A DNA stretch of 64,000 nt from Bacillota bacterium (lineage in GTDB: Bacteria; Bacillota; Clostridia; Acetivibrionales; DSM-1351): positions 186,001 through 250,000 of the forward strand of contig JAEXOY010000043.1 in NCBI GenBank assembly GCA_023439045.1, given 5' to 3'. Positions within the stretch are counted from its first letter, which is position 1. Every line of letters starts with the position of its first letter. Shown in pieces: positions 60,504-64,000 of the stretch. The position numbers and the translations under genes are program-made. The notes below the pieces were generated by a model, which saw nothing but the letters and a program-made list of their open reading frames with translations, was not told the origin of the DNA and did no database searches.

Positions 60504-60581
60504 CAAAGTAATCAATCAATATACAAAAAAAGTAAAACAATAAATACTCAAAAGTAAATCCAAAGTAATCAATCAATATAC
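60504..60581. repeat. 21-bp exact repeat at a gene end
   Basis: CAAAGTAATCAATCAATATAC occurs at 60504-60524 and 60561-60581, 57 bp apart. The second copy holds the Y-I-D-stop end of the sensor kinase; the first lies in the spacer before the response regulator. Confidence 0.85.
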
Positions 60582-62962
60582 GGAATTGTAAAATATATTG
60601 TAGCTCCTACTCCAACCTCCCCTTCAAGCCATACCTTGCCTCCATGCTTTTCAATAATGTTTTTTATGGTTACAAGGCCAATACCTGTGCCTTCATACTC
60701 ATCACTAGTATGTAGCCTTTGGAATATACCGAAGAGCTTGCTGGAGTAATTCATATCGAACCCGGTACCATTATCTTTGACATAAAAAACATATGCATCC
60801 TCGGTTAGCGTACTGCCAACCGTTATTCTTGCCTTTTCCCTGTCTTTTGTAAACTTAAACGCATTGGATAGAATATTTGTTATTACTTGTTTCATTAATA
60901 CCCTATCTGCATATATATTTGGCAAACCTGTTTCAATAACCATTTCTATCTTTCTGTCCGGATATCCAGCCTTCAATTCATCAAAACAGGCCAAGAATTT
61001 ATTCTCCATATTTATTTCTTCAATATTTAATTTTGCTTGCGAGGCTGTTGAGTATTCCAACAGCTTTTCAATCATAGTAATCATTTCTCTTGAAATTCTC
61101 ACTACACTTGAAAGCAAGTCAACTATTTCCTTATCTAGGCTATCCCCATAATCCTTAAATACTATTCGTATGTAACTCTCAACCGCCCTTAAAGGTGATT
61201 TCAAGTCATGTGTAACGGTATATGTAAAGGCTTCAAGTTGATTTACTGCATTCTGCAATTCCTTGGTTCGTTCCTCAACCCTTTCCTCCAACTCTTCATT
61301 AAGCTTTTTAACCTCTTTTATAGCCAATTTATAATTAGTTATGTTGTCGACTACTATACCTATTTGATTGTCGCTTATTTTGAAGGCATTGACCCAATAG
61401 TATGTGTTACCTTCGGAATAGTAAGTCTCGAACTGTACTGGCTTACCCGTTTTCAATACTTCTTGATAAATCGGAATATCGGGGTGTTTAAAGCCTAAAA
61501 CTTGGCTCCATGTTTTCCCACAAACGTTGCTAATATCAATTTTCATATCGTTAATAAAGCTGGGGTTAATTTCAACAAACCTAATATCTTGAATAAGGTG
61601 TTGACTATCAAGTATAGGTTCAAAAACCAAATACCCATTAAGCATCTTTTCATAAAGTTGTCTATATTTATTTTCACTCTCCGTTAAGTTTTGCTGAACT
61701 TCTGTAAGCTCATCGTACTGCGTTCTTAATTCTTCTTCGGAGGCTGTCAAGTCTTCATATAGCTTGGACAATTCACTATGACTTATAGCTAACTCACTTT
61801 TTATCCTCTCTACCTTTCTGAGATTAACCATTAGAAATAAAACAAAGCAAGTAAGTATAAACATGAGTATAAATGCCGCGATAACATAATTTCTGTATTG
61901 AGCAAAAATGGATAATGGTTGGTTAATTAATTCGGAGCCTTTGGGTAAATACTCAGGATTGATTGAATATTTTTCAAGAACATTATAGTCAAACACGTAC
62001 TTTGCAGTTTTTGTGTTGTTTATTGGTATTTGTGAAATGTCCTCCCCAGCTAGAATCCTTACAGCCATATCCCCCGCGAGCTCACCTTGTGTTTCTCCGC
62101 TTAGAATACTACCTCCCATTGCACCATTTCCGAGTCCAAAATCATACAAATGATAAACGGGAACTCTGCTGGTATCACCTACCATTTGCGATAATTGTTC
62201 GAAACCTATTGCCCCTCCTGTTTCATCCATGTAGTATGTAGTCAATAGTACTGCGCTATTGCCTTCGACCTGTCCCAGAAATTTTACAATATCTTTATAA
62301 CTTCCTTTATTTAATGGGATGAGGTTAACCGTTGGAGCTATTTGGGTGGTGGATTTTTTTGTTAACTCCCAAGTTGAAATACCGCTTTCTGTATTATCAA
62401 AAACAACATAAATATTTTTTAAATTTTTATTTATGCTTAGCATTCCCTTTATGGTACCAGCAGGATCAACCTCTTCAATCACTCCTGTAACGTTTTTTTC
62501 ATTTTTAGCAAGATCCTCAAAGCCCTTCTGGTTTATTCCACAAAATACTATTGGTGCACCATTAAACAACTCTTGTCGGTTAATAAGTGCAAACTGAAGT
62601 GCTGCGTCATCTGTTGCAATAATTATGTCTATTTTTTTATTTAAATATTTATACTTCATATAGCTATGTATATGTTGTAGGTTCTCATTAGTTGGATAAG
62701 CCTTCCAATCCATGTTCTCGATGGATATATCATATCTATTGTCATTTAGCCTGATTTTTTTCAGAATGCCGTTATTTTGAGATTGTGTCCAAGACAGGCT
62801 GCTAGAATAAGAATTAAGAATAAGAACATTCTTTTTGGCAGAATGGGTCAGAAGCCCCGTCTGCGAAGGTTCAGCCAGACTTTCCGACGCTATAAACAGA
62901 GAAAGAATTAATGTAATGATAGTAAAAATGAGGAATTTTATAACATGTCTATATTTTATTAT
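60569..62962 (-). CDS. Sensor histidine kinase with substrate-binding-protein domain; no normal start codon
   Basis: The product is about 797 residues. The frame opens after a TGA, and a clear signal peptide (K-F-L-I-F-T-I-I-T-L-I-L-S-L-F-I-A) is followed by K-N-V-L-I-L-N-S-Y, the start of an ABC-type solute-binding domain that runs to about 350. Then come a span, a coiled coil (about 385-440), a PAS domain (about 440-560), and HisKA with T-H-D-L-K-S-P-L near 580, and HATPase with N-A-F-K-F, D-N-G-T-G-F and G-T-G-I-G-L. No ATG, GTG or TTG lies before the signal peptide. An ATA at 62962, seven bases after GGGGGG, is the best candidate; the first ATG (62713) would delete the signal sequence. 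The cognate regulator follows. Confidence 0.8.
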   Translation of the reverse strand: MIKYRHVIKFLIFTIITLILSLFIASESLAEPSQTGLLTHSAKKNVLILNSYSSSLSWTQSQNNGILKKIRLNDNRYDISIENMDWKAYPTNENLQHIHSYMKYKYLNKKIDIIIATDDAALQFALINRQELFNGAPIVFCGINQKGFEDLAKNEKNVTGVIEEVDPAGTIKGMLSINKNLKNIYVVFDNTESGISTWELTKKSTTQIAPTVNLIPLNKGSYKDIVKFLGQVEGNSAVLLTTYYMDETGGAIGFEQLSQMVGDTSRVPVYHLYDFGLGNGAMGGSILSGETQGELAGDMAVRILAGEDISQIPINNTKTAKYVFDYNVLEKYSINPEYLPKGSELINQPLSIFAQYRNYVIAAFILMFILTCFVLFLMVNLRKVERIKSELAISHSELSKLYEDLTASEEELRTQYDELTEVQQNLTESENKYRQLYEKMLNGYLVFEPILDSQHLIQDIRFVEINPSFINDMKIDISNVCGKTWSQVLGFKHPDIPIYQEVLKTGKPVQFETYYSEGNTYYWVNAFKISDNQIGIVVDNITNYKLAIKEVKKLNEELEERVEERTKELQNAVNQLEAFTYTVTHDLKSPLRAVESYIRIVFKDYGDSLDKEIVDLLSSVVRISREMITMIEKLLEYSTASQAKLNIEEINMENKFLACFDELKAGYPDRKIEMVIETGLPNIYADRVLMKQVITNILSNAFKFTKDREKARITVGSTLTEDAYVFYVKDNGTGFDMNYSSKLFGIFQRLHTSDEYEGTGIGLVTIKNIIEKHGGKVWLEGEVGVGATIYFTIPYID

Positions 62963-63135
62963 GAGACTTCCCCCCTCTCAAGTAATAATATATATTTACC
63001 TATTTTAAGGGGTTTGTAACAAAAAATGGTAATATATATATCTATTCTTAAAGGACAAATTACCAATGAAAAATAGAAATCCATATAATAGATATCTATT
63101 TAGTTAATTCTATATAAATAGCATATATCTATATA

Positions 63136-63290
63136 CCTTCATATAAATAACAATTAACCTATAGCGATAAACTATTTGCCTACATATAAATAGCAATAAA
63201 CCTATAACGATAATCTATTTGCCTACATATAAATAGCATATAACGATAATCTACTTGCCTTCATATAAATAGCAATATATATCTATCTAT
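63136..63290. repeat. 43-bp AT-rich tandem repeat
   Basis: Units starting CCT(A/T)CATATAAATAGCAAT start at 63136, 63179, 63222 and 63258 (the third shortened to 36). They make up the core of the 63001-63385 gap upstream of the kinase and downstream of the dehydrogenase. Nothing else is recognised there. Confidence 0.85.
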
Positions 63291-63385
63291 TATAAGGGAT
63301 TATTAATAAAAAAAAAATAGTACTCTACACTATCTTATTCCCATTTTATACAACAAGTAACAAAAATAGTGGATTTTTTATTTAA

Positions 63386-64000
63386 CTACCGTTTCTTTGA
63401 CAACTCAATCATGTCACCGTATATAGGAGTGGGCATTCCGAAGCCCCCAGAAACATCGATAATCTGCCCAGTTGTATACGCAGAATCATCGCTCGCAAAG
63501 TAGACAACTGTCGCTGCAATCTCCTCTGGTAAGCCCATACGCTTGATAGGCGTATGCCTTAAAAAGAAATCCTTGAAGTCTTCAGACAGGTTTGATTTTA
63601 CGGCATCTGTTGCTATCATGCCCGGTAGCACTGCATTACAACGTATGTTGTCTCGTGCGCATTGCGTAGCTATTAATTTTGTCAAATAATTAATAGCTGA
63701 TTTCGATGTACCATATGCAATCTGAGAAATGTCAGGTCGAATTCCCCCAATAGAGGAAATATTTATAATACTACCACCGCCATTTGCACTCATATGTGGA
63801 ATGACTGCCTGTGATGTCAGAAATACACTGGCCAGATTAACATCTATGGTGGAGATAAAATCCTTGTACAAAGTAGATTTAATGTCTAGGTCTGTTTTGG
63901 GGTTAGATGTACCAAAGTTATTTACCAAGACATCAATACGGCCTTCCGACTTTATTGTTTGCTCAATCATACTTTTGTAGCTTTCTTTATCGGTTGCATC
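63386..64000 (-). CDS. Short-chain dehydrogenase/reductase, 5' end outside window
   Basis: 204 codons of the C-terminal part of a classical SDR are present; the frame is open to the right edge, so the dinucleotide-binding G-x3-G-x-G is missing from view. Visible are V-N-N-F-G near the start of the fragment (the N-A-G equivalent), N-I-S-S-I-G-G with the catalytic Ser, and Y-G-T-S-K-S-A with the catalytic Tyr and Lys. The end is G-Q-I-I-D-V-S-G-G-F-G, as in FabG-type enzymes. It should oxidise or reduce a hydroxyl/carbonyl with NAD(P)(H); the substrate is unknown. The internal ATG at 63970 is not the true start. Confidence 0.9.
   Translation of the reverse strand, partial: DATDKESYKSMIEQTIKSEGRIDVLVNNFGTSNPKTDLDIKSTLYKDFISTIDVNLASVFLTSQAVIPHMSANGGGSIINISSIGGIRPDISQIAYGTSKSAINYLTKLIATQCARDNIRCNAVLPGMIATDAVKSNLSEDFKDFFLRHTPIKRMGLPEEIAATVVYFASDDSAYTTGQIIDVSGGFGMPTPIYGDMIELSKKR

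Noticed and set aside
60451..60576. N-terminal membrane extension of the YesN-type response regulator
   Set aside because: The true start at 60450 has GGAGG and begins the receiver domain directly; the extension is AT-rich leader.

Overview
The window comes from an AT-rich, low-GC Gram-positive anaerobe of class Clostridia. The evidence is strong AGGAGG-type ribosome sites, clostridial small families (DUF1540, DUF6472), a Spo0E-like sporulation phosphatase, OmpR-type two-component pairs, lipoproteins with lipoboxes, a Cthe_2159-type beta-helix protein and a GH39 glycosidase. A soil or plant-polysaccharide degrader related to Ruminiclostridium is my best guess; the species is inferred, not read from the sequence. 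No rRNA, tRNA, CRISPR array, prophage or intact insertion sequence was seen.

Layout. 0-6 kb: a DHA2 drug exporter cut by the window edge, a GNAT acetyltransferase, and a response regulator / sensor kinase / VWA lipoprotein operon. 6-11.3 kb: NADH oxidase, hemerythrin and a membrane diguanylate cyclase on one strand, then a glycerol-1-phosphate dehydrogenase-like enzyme paired with a HAD phosphatase. 11.5-21 kb: housekeeping genes (DEAD-box helicase, Uup-type ABC-F ATPase, MetY, acyl-CoA synthetase and small proteins). 21-29.6 kb: an envelope-stress and polyphosphate-like block holding two two-component systems, a Cthe_2159 lipoprotein, DUF4956, a VTC-domain polymerase and a divergent HtrA protease. 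30-35 kb: an AraC regulator with an FMN-dependent oxidoreductase, a TIM-barrel isomerase and a GH39 beta-xylosidase sharing a candidate operator. 35-38 kb: a CNNM/CorC-type transporter and a DUF368 (PopT-like) protein preceded by what reads as a manganese (yybP-ykoY) riboswitch with its own terminator. 38-42 kb: a ROK regulator and a large secreted PIG-L-family deacetylase. 42.4-42.8 kb: scars of an ISL3 and an IS3 element. 42.9-54.4 kb: a chemoreceptor and an unusual catabolic operon (ROK kinase, sugar-type ABC importer, amidohydrolase, cysteine-desulfidase-like enzyme, ROK repressor, argininosuccinate-lyase-like enzyme). 54.6-64 kb: a GGDEF/EAL - chemoreceptor - Spo0E-like operon, a two-component system whose sensor kinase has no normal start codon, and a truncated short-chain dehydrogenase.

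The genes are mainly concerned with sensing and adaptation: five two-component pairs, two chemoreceptors, two c-di-GMP enzymes and several sugar-responsive regulators beside small catabolic sets. Two threads stand out. One is the riboswitch ahead of DUF368. The other is a recurring DNA pattern in which short tandem duplications begin inside the last codons of a gene and run into the spacer, in some cases rewriting the C-terminus. Most start sites given here were moved inward from the longest open frame to the ATG or TTG with a well-spaced Shine-Dalgarno sequence.
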